Shown in pieces: positions 33,766 through 61,857 of a DNA stretch of 64,000 bases; position 1 is the stretch's first letter, and each line of letters starts with the position of its first letter. The stretch comes from Elysia chlorotica. Its lineage: Eukaryota; Mollusca; Gastropoda; Plakobranchidae. The notes beneath the pieces were generated by a model. It was not told the origin of the DNA. It saw only the letters and a list, made by a program, of their open reading frames with translations, and did no database searches. A program made the translations under genes and the position numbers. The DNA lies in the NCBI GenBank assembly GCA_003991915.1, contig RQTK01000095.1, positions 170,239 through 234,238 on the forward strand, read 5' to 3'.

Positions 33766-35230
33766 CAAAAAATGACTAAATTGAAAAAAAAGAAGAAAAA
33801 CAATTTTTACACGCACACACTAAGATTTTAAATTTAAAAGATAAAAAGATATAAACAAAAAAGTAAAACAGATAAATAGACCGTGAAGATAAATTTAATA
33901 TCTAAACGGAAATAAAAGCAACAGTAGTGAAGAAATCAATCTAGGTCCAAAAAGATTGTCAAATAATAAAGATTAGTCGTAAACGGAAAGACAGAGAGAA
34001 GAGAGAAAAGTGTGTAATTATGGTGAGAGGTTACCAATCCAATTAATCAATAAGAGACAAATCTCCATAACAAAATGAATAAAATTATTTTACAATGAAA
34101 AGTAATTGTAAAATAATTTGATTATTTGCGGCTAATCTCTACGAAGTGTGATACATTTTGATTTAAAAAAAATGTGTCCCCCTCCTCCCCTCCAAAAAAG
34201 CAAAAAAAAAAATAAAACAAAACAAAAGGAAGTTTTCTAAAAACAAAACAAAACAAAACACGGACCATAAAATCATATGATTTGTTTTGCTTCATAGGTT
34301 CGTCAATAATAAGTAGCGGCTATAATTTATTATCATGGATTACGGGAAATTTCGTTAAAATCGAAACTAGATGGGAAGATACTTATCCCACAATCCTTTA
34401 ATTTCTGACGTCACTTTTGCCCAATGTGAGGACCCCTCTAGGTCGAATTGAGGTGTGGTTCAGCTCTTATGCCATTGGACTCAGTAGGTAAGAGAAGCTA
34501 AAGACTGTAAACACTGGCGTAACAGAACTACCCGGCTCCACTTTTTAAGGCAAGTATAAACATCAAAGCTGGAGGCTAACAATAAAGATCACTATTTCAG
34601 ACCACCTAGATTCTATATAATCGCCCAGCTTCTTTGAAGTTCTGTGCAAGATCTGATTTTGAGGGGTGCATGAAACATATCATGGAACCTGTCCTATCCC
34701 ATTTCCGCCTTCGCCCATCGCCAAGACGGAAGTTATAAGACACCCATGACGTTACTCATTATTCATTAGATATTTATTTGCCTTCTAGAATATGTATTAT
34801 TTCATCAGTAAGTAGAGATTTCGTTTTCATTGAAAAACCCCTTTGTGGCTTTAAAAGCTTTTCTACATCTCATTTTAAATGGATCCGAAGAGCTCCCAGT
34901 CCCAGTCCAATGATTTCTAGATTAGATCTGCTGCATCTTTCTAGATCTAGATCTACATTCTCTTAGGAATCCCTCTTCTGAAATTTAGATCTAGAATCTA
35001 GATAGATCTGTAAAGACTGTATTGGTGATTTATTGGTGTGATGATAAGTTGGGTGTACCTTGAATGCCTGCATCCTTTGTAACATATCAGCCCCCACCCA
35101 CCCTTCCCAAGGGTTGGTGCAGGTCTGTCGTCTAGACCTAATTGATATGAGGGTACACTTGTCCTAATCTAGTAACCTAGATTTACATCTTGTTCTAAGT
35201 TAGGTTTTTTTTTTTTTGTATGTGTTTCTT
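33766..35230. other. AT-rich non-coding region
   Basis: No exon was recognised. A-rich runs occur at 34160-34260, and an AGATCT/TCTAGA cluster at 34920-35010. Confidence 0.45.
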
Positions 35231-35232
35231 TA

Positions 35233-35495
35233 CAATGATGCCAATAGTCCGTAAATTTACGGAATTCCTTTTAATAAAAATTGTCTGTCAACTGGTGTCC
35301 GTTAAAACTAAACTGAACTGAAAAAAGTACGAACATCCCTGAGCATGCGTTACATATATACCAAAAAAGTAACAATATATAGGGCCATTCGATTTGAGTT
35401 CGGAATATCAGTTTTTTTGTGAAAGCTAATCTCAATCAAAGACTTCAGTTGGATTTATTTTGTGTGATTCAAAATGCAACTGCATAGATAGATAT
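35233..35495 (+). mobile_element. Truncated relative of the hAT-like element at 62882
   Basis: It starts CAATGATGCCAATAGTCC and shares TTTACGGAATTCC, TTTGAGTTCGGAATATC, CTAATCTCAATCAA and GACTTCAGTTGGATTT with 62882-63205. No right terminal repeat was found. Confidence 0.65.
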
Positions 35496-35689
35496 GAGTC
35501 ATTCCTTAAATTTGGTGCCTAAAACCTGACAAAACAACTGCTTTTAAAAATTAACTAAATCCTGAAATTTAGGATGTCCTGTAGGGCTATATTTAATGTA
35601 TTGAAAGTATAGAGTTTAAGCACCAAGTATTGATAGATGCTTTTCTCTATCAATACAGCCAATAAGACGATCTCACTTATGTTGTTGTT

Positions 35690-38600
35690 ATTAGTCCAGT
35701 GGCCTCTTAGCTTGCGCTCTTTTGCCTAGGGCCATGAAGAAAAAGGCAACAGTTTTCTGTAGCTGCGCTGATGTGGTATATAAAGCCGTTTGAAGGTCAG
35801 GTCTCATAGGAAGGAAATGCTGTCTTGGTTGGCTAAGACTGGGGCATTGGAACAGTGTGTGTTCCACGGTCTCCAAACTGTCATCACACAATGGACAAAG
35901 TGGTGTGTGTTCTGCGTTGAATCTGTTCAGGTGAAAGTTGAGGGGAATGTGTTGCGTTCTGAGTCGAAAAATAGCACATTGCTCTTTCCTCTGAAGAAAG
36001 TATATAGGATCGTGAAGTTTAACTGTATTTTGGTGCTTGTACACAATTCTCCCCCTTGCCCACTGGTTCATCCACTCTTCTTTAAAATTTTGACGGATAA
36101 TTCTTTTAGCTGTTTGGTAGGTTGTTTTTACTAGAGGTTGCTCTTGCATAGCCCCTTTTTTGGCAAGTCTATCAGCCTTTTCATTTCCTGGTAGATTGAT
36201 ATGGCTTGGGATCCACTGACAAACAAGCGCGATGGGATATTTATTGAGAATGCTCTTAATTTCTAGAAGTATGTCAAGTGTTTCTGAAGAGTTTTGTGTA
36301 GTTTCCAAGGATTTTGGGGCCGATTTTGAGTCTGTGAAAAGTACTGTATGTGTTGCCAGGGATGAATTTCTTTGAAAAGTTTCATTTAAAGTAAGTAGGG
36401 CTGCTTGTATGCCTTTAAGTTCTGCCTCATAGTTAGAGCATGTTTCGCTGCAGGCAGAATAAAGCTCTTTGGAACTTCCATCTGGGAAACACATCAATAC
36501 ACCGTATCCAGCATTTACAGTGGCTTTGAAGGCAGACCCATCTGTATAAATGTGGATCCAATCTTGAGGTTAGCTGTCAATAGTTCTCTCAGCTGTTCTT
36601 TTTAGACTTAGTTCATATAAATCTGTTTGCTTGGTAACATTTTCGTCTATTAGATTAAGTTTTATTTCTGGGCATAGAAGTGGTATGTGCGGTGGTATTT
36701 TCATCATTCTTTCTGTTAGCGCTCTTGTTTCAGGAAGATGGCATTTCTCTCTTAATTTTTGTGTCTTGTGCAAAATAGATTGGTGTTTAAGCCTGCTTTT
36801 TCCTTTCCAGTTTTCAACAAGCACTTTTGTTGCATTATTATTTGGCAGTCTAAGACATCTCTCCGTGAGTTCTAATGCTGCCTTTTCTCTGCGTAAACTC
36901 AAGGGTTCAAGGTTGGCTTGGATTTCACATGCTGCTGTTGGAGTTGATCTCATTCCTCCACAAATAAAACGAAGTGCTTGGCTTTGGATGCGGTCTATTT
37001 CTGTGTTGGTTGATTGGCTGCTTGAAATTAGTAATGATTGGTTGTAATCTAGTACAGACCTGATATCCGATATAAAGGGTTCTTAGGGTTCGCATATTGG
37101 AGCCCCACTTTGTGCTTGCGAGGCGTTTAAGAAGTGAGAGTCGTTTGGTAGCCTTTTGTTTTATGTTTGCCACATGTCTTTTCATGGTGAGTCTACTATC
37201 AAGTTTGACTCCCAGATAAGTTGCTCATCTTTTTTTAACTGCTGTTCTTCAAGTTTAATGGACAAATTGCGCTTGGTTTCTTTTGGACTGAGAGTAAATG
37301 TTGTATATACTGACTTGTTTGGGTTAATTAACAGTTTCCATTGTTTGCAGTACTTATTTAGCATTTCTAGGTCTCTGTTTAGATGTCTGGCATTCTGTCG
37401 AGTGTATTTACCAGTATGCCATATGACCAGGTCGTCTGCATAGAGAGCCTTCTGTGATTTGATGTTCTTAGCAATATCATTGAGGAACAATGTACAGCTC
37501 AATGCTGAATGATGATTGAGAGTTATTAAGTTTTGTCTGTATAGTTCTCTCGCTAAGAAAACCTTTGATCCACCGGTACATGTTACCTTGCATTTGAAGT
37601 CTCTGCATTTTTAAAAGTAAACCTTTTCTCCACACTCTGTCGTATGCCTGTTGCAAGTCTATAAACAATAAAGATAGCAGAAGTGTAGTGTCCATCTTGG
37701 TATCCATTTTGTATGCTTTGACAGAGCCGAAAGAGGTGGTCTTCTGTACGACTTTTTGCTCTGAAGCCTGCATGGTCTTCAGTAAGGATTTTAGATTCTT
37801 CTAGCCACCAGTAGAGTCGGCGATTGATGATTTTTTCGCCTACTTTACCAACACAGGAGGTTAGTGAGATTGGTCTATAACTCTTATGATCTTTTGGGTC
37901 TTTATCTTTCTTTAAGATGGGCGCGATATGAGCGTTTTTCCAAGCTTTTGGGAGTCGTCCACTATTCCATGTATAATTGAGAAGATGCAGCAGTGTTTTA
38001 TTTCCCAGTGGACCCATGTGTTGCAACATTTCGTTATGTATTTTGTCAGGGCCTAGGGTTTTTTTCTGCTTGAGGCAGTTACCAGTTCCTCAAGTTTGAG
38101 TTGTTCTGTAAAAATTGAGGCAATATTTTTTTCATTTTTTCCCCTCATCTTCAGTTCTTTCATCAATGTCTGTTCTAGATTTGTTTATATTTGCAAAGTG
38201 TTTGTTAAGCTTCTCTGATTGCTATTCCTAGGTTTTGCAATCTGTCATGGGTTTTGGATTTGTTTTGTGTTTTTTTTCCAGGAAGGTTTTCTAAAATCTT
38301 CCAAGCTCTTCTTTCTTCTTTCCTCAAATCTAAGGTTGCACATGTTTCATGCCATTTCTCTCTCTTTGCTGATCCTATCACTAGTTTAGCCCTTGCCGTA
38401 GCTCTATTGTAGGCAGTTTTGTTATTTCGTGTTGGTTCTGTCTCTGCCTTATTTCGTGCTTCTTTTCTTTCTGTTACAACTCTATTGATGTCTTTGTTCC
38501 AAAAGGGTTTATATTTGTTTATATTGCCTCTCGGTATGTGTTGTTTTGAAGCTGTTAGTATAATGGATGAGTCCTTTTGTTCCATATTGTCCACATCTTT

Positions 38601-39025
38601 AATTTCATTTTGGTCAATTTTGCTGAAAAGTTGTTCTGTCTCCACCCTGAAGCCCGTTCAGTTAGCCTTGTTTGTATTGTGGTTAGGATTGGCTTGTGGT
38701 CGCTGCCAATGTCTGGCAATATGAATATTGTTTGATGTCATGACTTTAGCTAGTTCCATTTTCTTGTTCTTTATACCGCAAATATTTAGTTGAAGGATGT
38801 TCAGCTTAGCTTGTTTATTTGGATGTCTTCCCTCTTTCTTCCTAGCTGGTTCTGTGGATGTCTGTCTTTTCTGGTAACCAGTAGCATACTTGTCACCAGT
38901 GGCAGCCTGGTTTCGCGCTCACTGGCGCGGGCCTTTTACAAGGTGTCGCCCGTTCTCGTTTGATTTATCGTTTGCTTTCTTAATGGCATTACTGAGGTTT
39001 TCTGTGACTTTTGCTCCTACCCACC
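35690..39025 (-). mobile_element. I-superfamily (Nimbus-like) LINE with RNase H
   Basis: The minus strand runs 5' to 3' from about 39025. It has a short endonuclease start (LNILQLNICGIKNKKMELAK) joined almost directly to an endonuclease end (DIGSDHKPILTTIQTRL); most of that domain is missing. The reverse transcriptase follows (HKSYRPISLTSCVGKVGEKI, ALYADDLVIWHTG with the YADD box near 37440). Last comes a 268-residue open frame (36497-35691) holding RNase H (YEAELKGIQAAL, LFTDSKSA, WIPSHINLPGNEKADRLAKK) and a zinc knuckle (CPLCDDSLETVEH). The tail is (AAC)n. Several frameshifts split the reverse transcriptase, so it is not autonomous. RNase H marks I-group LINEs, such as gastropod Nimbus. Confidence 0.8.
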
Positions 39026-52917
<13,892 letters not shown>

Positions 52918-55040
52918 AGCACTGAATGTGTGTATGATTTATGCCAGGGCTTGGTTGACACCTAGTGTGAAGCCAGTTGGCCTCTAGGTTGATTTTTTTT
53001 CCCCCCATTAATGAAGCACAGTAATATTGAAAATACGGCTGATGTTGTAACCAGTGCCACATGGTGAGAAAGAATTTTGAGAAAATTGTATTTTCTTTAA
53101 CATTGGAAATAAATCGTGTTAGATTTTTCTGCTAATTTCTCTCCTCTTTCTTGTGAAGTGGATTTCTTTTTTTTTTCCTGCAATATTTAAACATAAACTG
53201 AAAGAATCTGGGTCTTATTAAATCCTATTCCTTACTTATTTTTTTTCTTCAAATTCTAAATAATTATGTCAAGAATAGCATGTAAGACCTATCAATTGTG
53301 TAAAAACTGTTGACTGTTCTGTTTGCAAATTTTATGTTCAAATAAATTAAAGCACCAAGCATTTCATTCTGGGGATCAGTGACGATCTTCCAAATCATTG
53401 TGGGTTCCCATCTCAGATTCAAAGGAGTGTGTGTGTGTGTGTGGGTGCTGACACTCAGCTGATGTTCTATTATTTATAAACATGATCTAACATTTTCATA
53501 AGCAGTGATGCCAAAGCCTTCTCCACCTTTGAAGTGCAACCATATAAAATCTATGCAGTCAAGTGAGCGCATTGAAACAAAGTATTTTCTTTTTTTCTTT
53601 AAAAAATGGCTTTATTGGTTTTAAGCATGGTTTGGCATCACTGTGTTCAGTATGTGCTATGTAATTGTTCCATGTATGTGGCACTTGGTCAAATTTGCGT
53701 GGCCAGAATGCCTATGCAATCCTTTGATTTCTGGCATTTGAGTCATTTCATTATCAATCATTCTATTGTATTTAATTGCTACAGTCCTTTTCTGCTTAAG
53801 TGGAGACATTATTTTCTATATAGGCCTCTATTACTGTGTATTTTGTATCATAAAGTTGCTTCTTTTAATTTTATATCATATAGTAATTATGTATCTGATT
53901 GAGATTTCTGTCTGAGTTTGCTGGGAGCAAGACCTAAGACAGGGTGGTAAAGAGACCTTCAAGCCTTGATGCCGAAGGAATTTAACAGAGTCATGAAATA
54001 GAATTCACAACATACATAGTGTCATGCGCTGATGGAAGTGCTTCACAGACCTTAGTATCATTTGTATGCATTTTTTAATGGGATATTGATGCTACTTGAG
54101 CTACTGAGAAACATTGTCCTTGAGGTTTCAGACAACGTACACATGTACATACCCAAGAACACCTCATGATCATAGGGATTTTTTAAAACTTTAGTTCTTT
54201 CCCTCCAACATGCTTGGTCGCAAGTTTTATCTAAAAAATGGCTTATAGTGTGTGCTTCATTCCCACAATTCTTACTTGCTATATCTTTCAGATGTGCACA
54301 TGAAATTGACAAATGGATGATAGGTTAAGAATGGGCGTTTGTCCTTATACTATTTGTATGCCTGCATGTCAGGAATATATTATGTTTTTTTTTGTCTTTT
54401 TTTTTTTTAAGGAAACCTTTTGTTTTATATTTTAAATAAAGTTCTCCATAGATCTTGCTAGATTGCTAATAGAAAGTTGTCCATGCATGTATATGGTTCA
54501 AGAGAAACCAAAACCTGACCATGACTGGACAGAGAATGTGGTTGGATCCTCTCTGCAGGAAGACCGCCAGTTCTTATCCTTGTGCCTTGTACACTCTTTA
54601 TTATGCTTCATCTAATTTTTTTTAACACCACTTTAATAATAAAAAAAAAAAGGAAATTAAAAAATTAAAGACAAATGTTACCTTGGTTTTAACATAATAC
54701 GAGATTTAAATATTAATATTGTAAATCAGTTGTGTACCCTTGATGATGAAAATTAGATGTATCAAAGGTTTACAACAATAAAAAATAATTGTCAATTTTT
54801 TCGCACAGAATGATTCCATATGTTGTTTAGCACAACAACAACAAATAGTGAAAAGAAAAGACAAGTTTAGCTTGTTCTAACTGAGCATACTATTTTTTTT
54901 TTCTTCATTGTCAGTGATACCTTTAACCTTGTAGAACAAAATGATAAGACTTAAAAAGTTTTGGAAATGCATGTTATTCCAGTAAGTTACATTACTTTCA
55001 CAGTATCTGTAAGCCAATAAACTGATTCCTCATTTTCAAA
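52918..55040 (+). other. Likely 3' untranslated region after cassette B
   Basis: AATAAA signals near 53107, 53341, 54434 and 55015 allow several polyadenylation choices. No other gene was seen; short open frames here are not convincing. Confidence 0.4.
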
Positions 55041-57728
55041 GTTTTTGTGTTTTTTTTCTCTCCCCCTACTTTTGGTTTCAAGGTGATAACAAGCCTTTCT
55101 GTATTTAAGTTTTATAGATACACATAGAAAAACAGACTTTATAAATCTTTCTTTCTTTCCATCTGAGAAGCTGCATTAAATTTGAATGTATGGTATTAAT
55201 GCCCCATTAAAATTTTGTCTTTTTAGAGGTAATTTTAAAACAAAATGTGTAGTGTCCTATACTCTATGGTTCGTAAATTGCAACAAAAATCAATATCTTG
55301 ATTATCATGAAAAAATATGTACGAATTCTACTGTAGTCAAATTTCTGAAACGTCAGTAGAACAGGAAGCTTCTTCCTGCTCAAACTGCAGGTTTTAATTT
55401 TAACTTTCTTTGTATGAAAAGATAATTTGGTGGATGAGAAAGAGAGCAAGCTGATATTCATATATACTTTTAAAGAGTTGACTGATGAAGACATTCTTGT
55501 CAAATTGCAATCATAAATGATGTGATCTATCACGAGAGCCTTGCAAACAATAACTTGAATAAAAGTTCATGCGTGTAGCTATGTTCAAGTTCAATGTTCT
55601 GCAGTGGAATCTGCGCAACTTCTAGGGGATAGGCTAAAGTTTACTTCAGCCATACCTGCAGCTGTCTGGTATTCATGAGTCACATTTTGGTTGATAGTTC
55701 GCTATTTCACAGGCAAAGAAACCTGCCCCTGGTTTCCAAATCACTAAAGAGAATACCTATTCACTGTTGTTAGTCTACTGCGCCACCCGAGATTTCTAAA
55801 AGACATTCATGTATAATAAATTGTGATAATCCTACACATGGATCTTTTAAACTGCTGTAATTATCGTTAACGTTTAACCTCCATTTATTGTGCACTTTTT
55901 ATGCTTTTATCATTTAGAGAGATAAACTAGTCACCTTTTCAAAATGTGTAATTTGTTCACTACAATATATCAATTTCTGAGCTGACATGCCATCAAACAA
56001 ACTCAATTCAACCCAAGTTTGTATTGAACAAAAACTAGTTATATTTTTTAGTGAATTGGTTCCTTGAAAAATGTGTAAGCCGATTCCACTGTAGAACATT
56101 TTTGCCACATGGGTCTTCCAGTGCATGTACAAAGACAATGACTTGAGTTAATCAAGCTTGATATGTATTAAAAACTATTACATTGTACCACTACTATACA
56201 AAATGTGGGGCGACCTGGATTATGACAACATCTGCAGTAATCAGGGATTGAACTTGAATTGAAGCTCAGTTACATGTACACACTTTACAATGCAAGAGAA
56301 TCTTTCATAATTTTCAACTTTTTTCTTTAATTATGAAGATAAAAACTAATTTATAATTACTCCTTATTGTTCTGCTTTGGACAGTTTACAAAGCAAAAAC
56401 TTCAGATTCAAATTTAAAATTGTTGTTCACTAAAAATATAGAAGACTAAGCCATTTTTAAACTGTCAATTGTAGGATTTCCTCAGGCATATAATTATTTT
56501 GGATTTTCATGATTAACAAGTTCACACAACGCTAGCAATGGCAGTCCCATCTTTTAAATTATTGTTAAATTAAAAAAAAAAAAAAGAAAATCTTCTGGCA
56601 CAGCAAATAAATCTTCAAAATATCCTATCAAACTTTATGACTGTGTCAACAAAAAGAGATTTGCTGAGAAGAAACTGTAAACATGTCTAGATTCTAGACT
56701 TGATAATTTTAAGACTCCATTAGTGCATCACACTTTAAGTTTAAATTATTTAGTTAGACTGTTACTAGTGTTAGTGTTAGATGTACATGTACATGTATTA
56801 ACTAAAAGTATTAGCAATGTTGTTTTTAGAATGTGCAAATTTGACTTACATCGAAAAACAGTATATCATACATGTTCTTCAGTCTGTATCAAATATAGCC
56901 TATGTAGTGCTGACATTGGACGGTAAGCAACAACACGCCAGCACTCAGTCTATACTGTTCAGAGAAATGAATTCCTACAAAATTAAATTACAGAGAACCC
57001 TACCTGAAACAATTTGGTAGCCTACTAATTATTGATTTTATCCTACGTCACTTGAATTGATAGACAATATCTTAGATGGCTTGAGTTGATCGACGGACTT
57101 AATTATATCTCATACTACATGTTATTGAATAATTATATTTATAGGGCAACTTTATTTTAAAAAAGTACAGGCTTCTCTACATTTAGTCTGATGGGGGCCC
57201 ACCCAATGAACATTGAGTGGTCTTTAATTGACATCTCCTCAGCTTTATAGGAATCGTGAGAAATTGGGGGTTTACATTGTATCTGCTCAGTATCACAATC
57301 ATATCCTGTAACGAATTTGAATACGTGAGAAATAACTTTTTAAATGTGCGGGTATTCTTATACTATAAAACTTTAAGTGACAGATGTCTTGTTAAATAAA
57401 ACTTAAAGTATACACCGCCAGTTGCAGAATCTTTGATATCATCCCTCATGGTTGAATTGGTCTGTAAACCTTTTATCTCTGTAAACCTTTTATCAGTCAA
57501 GCAATCATTAACAATCTTTACTACACTGTATCCGTTTTGTTAGAGGTTAACCTCCAATAAAAGCAATTGTCCCCAGTTACATCATAAATACGCACTGTAT
57601 AATAAAATTTGAACATAGTGTTTTAGGAATATATTGCTTCTATCACCAACCACAAAGAATGTCGTAATGTACATCATAATGATGATGATCAAGATGCTGC
57701 TGATGATGATGACGACGACGACGACGAC

Positions 57729-57776
<48 letters not shown>

Positions 57777-58940
57777 AATTATAATTTAACATGATATCAA
57801 CTACGAGTTGGTTATATTTATATCTTATAAATAATGCAGTTTTTATTGGTTGGTAAGTGTGTCAACACAGTTGAACACACGCACGCTAACAGCTACAAAG
57901 TGTACTTGTACAGAACCAAATAAAATGTTGTGGTTTTTGTGCCACCTTCATATTTAAGCACCTCATATTAGTCATAATTACGGCTCCAACTGAGACAGGT
58001 GTCACAAGCAATAGGTGGATCAGCAACAACTCCATCCCAAAGCTGCCGGTGGAATAGCCACTTCCTTCTTTCATAACTTTCGTTTTGTCCTTTCGTTTTC
58101 CATCGTCTCACTGACTGAATCCAATGGTCAATAAAGTCATTGCCATCTGCCAAGTTATTGTATCAGATAGCCCTATGTATCGGAAAATTTTATGATCTGG
58201 ATAGCGAGATCTTCAGTAAATGCTTTTTGGCCATTTCTAGATCTATAACCTACACCAGTACACTTTTTTTTTGTACCAAATCAGATTTGGATTTAAATCA
58301 TCAAAACAAATTTCATGGACTGTGCCTTGTACTTTCCATGAAACATAACTTATTTTAAGTTCACTTGCATAAAAGTTCAGATCTAGATTCTAGATCTGGA
58401 TCTACAGCTATTACTAATTAAAGGTAAGGGTCTCTTGCAAACCCTTCTAGACAGAATCTAAATATGGATCTAGATGTAGATCTAGAGTTAGACGATTATA
58501 AGATCTCATGGAATCATCGGAATGTGGAATATAAAGTTTATACTTTAGGCCTAGAATCTATTGTAGAGTTGTTAGATCTAGCTCTAGTTGTTTTTTAGGT
58601 TGCGTCATCAGAAAAGCTGCTATTGTGCCATCAAAAATGAGTCGGTCAAAGTGACAGTTTCACTATTTAATCGAAAAAAAAAAGAATTCAATCAATATAG
58701 GCCTATAGATTATATATAATTATGCGATTTCATAAAGAAAATCACTAGACTGGTGATGCCCTAAGTGTTGGATTTCTTTATTTTCTTTTAGGCTTAAAGA
58801 ACTAAAAGGGTCACTGATAATTCATCTACATTGGTCATTATAATTGACACTAGGCGACATTATTATTACAAGTAAACATTAACAAAAGCACGTAGACCAG
58901 TATCTCACAATATCAACATCAACAATTAGTATTTACAGTC
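55041..58940. other. Non-coding region
   Basis: No exon was recognised. It holds a weak relative of the SINE-like family (55830-56010, with ACATGGATCTTTTAAACTGC), a GAT/GAC microsatellite (57678-57776) and an AGATCT/TCTAGA cluster (58380-58580). Confidence 0.45.
57678..57776. repeat. (GAT)n/(GAC)n microsatellite
   Basis: GAT units interrupted by GAC and CTG units. Confidence 0.93.
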
Positions 58941-58944
58941 TAAA

Positions 58945-59345
58945 AGTGGTTGAACCAGAGGGTGCCAGAGATCCTAATTTAGTTTTACACTGTCTGGTTG
59001 AACTTTGGTGGATGGGGGTGCGGGAGTGGTGTATAGACTGCAGGCCAAATAATTTATTCAGATGTCTGAAAATGACATCACCTTGGCCCATCCGCCCGAT
59101 TCCATTATGGCCTGTCTCACAGACTCAAGGAGAGCGCTGTAGCCCTGGGGTAGAACATCAGCCGTGACGATTAAGCCTCCTACTGTTTGGGTCAGTGTCA
59201 GTTAAAGTGACTGACTTGAGACAGGGGTCATGGTATCCTCATCCTGTCTTGTGTGTGGCAACACATAAAATTTCAAAGACAAATTGTTAGACGTCAGTTT
59301 GGGGCCTGTCCACAATATAGCCTCAACTCAACTCAACACAGACTC
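58945..59345 (+). mobile_element. tRNA-related SINE
   Basis: The part at 59123-59270 matches the reverse complement of 10530-10710 (CTCAAGGAGAGC, GTAGCCCTGGGGTAGAACA, CTCCTACTG.TTGGGTC). It is followed by the shared 3' domain GGGGCCTGTCCACAATATAG and a CAACT-repeat tail. The upstream limit is uncertain. Confidence 0.55.
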
Positions 59346-60561
59346 AATCTTCAGTCATTGCCTGTTGTCACTTCTCCTAAATAGCTAGTTTTAAATCTTT
59401 AAATTAAAAAATAATAAATATTATGATTATAATATTTATAGGGGGCCTATGTGTGCATGTTAAAATTAAATTCACTACCACCAGAAATTTGATAGATCGA
59501 TATAGAAACCTATAGTCATTACATTAACAAATTAAAAATAATTTGGTTCAAGATAATTGAAGAATTAGATTCTAGCCAAGTCGGGCTTACAAAGTCCGAC
59601 TTGGCTTATTATGAGGACAAGGAGAGCTTTAAAGTCAAACTCAAAGTCCAATATTTTTTTCAGGAATACTACATTCTATGCCTTTGTTAATGATTTAACG
59701 TTGTATGTTTAGAGTTACTTAAAAGCGAGCTTAATTAATACATTTATAGTGCATTTTACCATCATTATCACATGTACTATACTAACTCACATTACTGAAA
59801 CTTTTTATGTAATTTGCGATCACTTGTCCAGATTGATTTATAAGCAATTTATGCCAAGTTCTTAAATTTTTGTTGTTGTTGTTTTTTTTTTGTGTTAATG
59901 TGTACTTAGATACAGCTATGTTAAAGTAAAACTTTTGCTAATTGTGTTGCTACATGTATTTGTATAATTGTTTACATATATTCATCTCGCAAAGCCTGTG
60001 CTTGACAAAATAATTTTCAATATGTGTTCTTAATATATATATATATTGACTGAGTAAACATTGAAATTGATAAAAGGACGTTAGGCAAAGTCACATACCC
60101 ACCTTGGTGAAAGGGGGCACTACTCGGCACTGCGATATTTTTATGAAGATATTTTAGATTGATTAAATTTGTTTGCATGTATTTTCTGATCCTTTTCAAT
60201 GCTGATCCCATTTGCTATTTATTTCAAGAGTCCAATGGATGAAAAGATGTTAATTATTAGTTGCTATAAATTATAAAATAAAAATCGTATCCATATAGTT
60301 GTTCACAACATGCACATGTAAATGCAATTCAAGTCCGGTGATATCTGCATAGGATATAAAATAATTTAAAACTATATCCTATGAATAGATTCCTCTTTTT
60401 TTCTTGAAATATTAATATTTTATTTTTAAAAAAGCTTGGGTTAAAGTTAACTTTAGGCAGTCCATAAAAGGTTTCCAATCTTGAGCAGAGTCCAAAGTAA
60501 TTTTTTAGAGTAATAATAGGAAATCTTGTGTTCATGTAAAATTGTAACTATCTTTGGGTTC

Positions 60562-60846
60562 CCTTTTATTTTAGTATATTACAATGTAAAACCAGAAATT
60601 AAACGAGTATTTTTCAAAAATTCTATCCAGGTATTTTTCAAGAACCATCATGATTTCACACAGAGTACTGCGTTCCCTTTGTGGCAGGAAAATTCCAAAG
60701 ATCTCAAGGTAAAAAGAAGGAATATGAAGAAAAAAGTCCAAACATGCCACATCTTTTTCAATCACTTGACTGGACCATCAACTGTAATTTTAAAAGGAAA
60801 CCTAATGGGACAAGAAAACTTCATGATAGCCATTAGATATTTATAA
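60562..60846 (+). other. Unassigned open stretch with protein-like composition
   Basis: After a TTTTATTTTAG acceptor-like tract the plus strand is open to 60846, with VKRRNMKKKVQTCHIFFNHL and LTGPSTVILKGNLMGQENF. I recognise no family. It may be an exon of an unknown gene, a transposon relic or chance. Confidence 0.2.
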
Positions 60847-61561
60847 TAGTATTATAGTAAACTGTTAACAGTTTAGGATCAAATTTAAGATTGGCACCAC
60901 AAGTTTAAGTAAGTAAAGTTGGGTGGTAATCTTACCTTTTTATACCTGAGATAAATACTAAAATAGCTGAAGCTCATGCACTTTTGATTTTAGGAAATAA
61001 ATGAACAATTGAAAAGAAGCTTAGGTCTTAGTAGAATTCTAGACCAAACTGGCTGATAGATTGACCTTTACCAAATTTTTAGAGACACTGATGAAAAAGA
61101 AAAGGAAGCAATCAGGACAGCAATCGTCATAAATTCTTTACCTCTTTTTTGTTGTTGCTGTTGTTTTATGCAAGTATTAATTCATACAGTCCAGATAACT
61201 TTCAATAAAATAAATACAAAGAGGTATATATATATCATAAAAATGAAGATAAAAATTGCTTATTGTTGGGCAAACACCTGTGCCTGATCAAAGCTCCGAG
61301 CCAGAAATAAACATTTAAAAAGGAGGGAGAAAATCTTAATTCATGTGAGCTGTGGATTCTTTTGGTCTTAAATTGTGGTTTAAGTTAAATTTAACCTTTA
61401 GGATGTGAAAACAATTTGTAGATTCCATAAGGTTCACTGTTCAGGTGTTGGAAAAATATTGACTGTGACTGTGAGTGTGATGGACATGATTGGGTCAGAG
61501 TTAAATGCCTATATTGTAGCTAATATATATACATATTTATTTTTTTTCCTTCTGAATTTAG

Positions 61562-61811
61562 CATGAGTGTTCGGCATCACAACTTTGATGGGGAGACATA
61601 TTCCAAGTCCAGCCTGTCTCTAATCACAAAAGAGGACGACAGTCAGAACTACGTGGCAGCGTATAACGCTTACGGGTTCAGGCTCACGTCAGGTTTCCAC
61701 ATCCTGGGGCCATGTGCACTCTTCCCGCGGACTGTACTGCACTGGAGTGTGAGTGATGGGCTCCCTTTCTATCTCTTTGTGTCTTTGTTTCATCCCTCCA
61801 TATCTTTCTTT

Positions 61812-61857
<46 letters not shown>

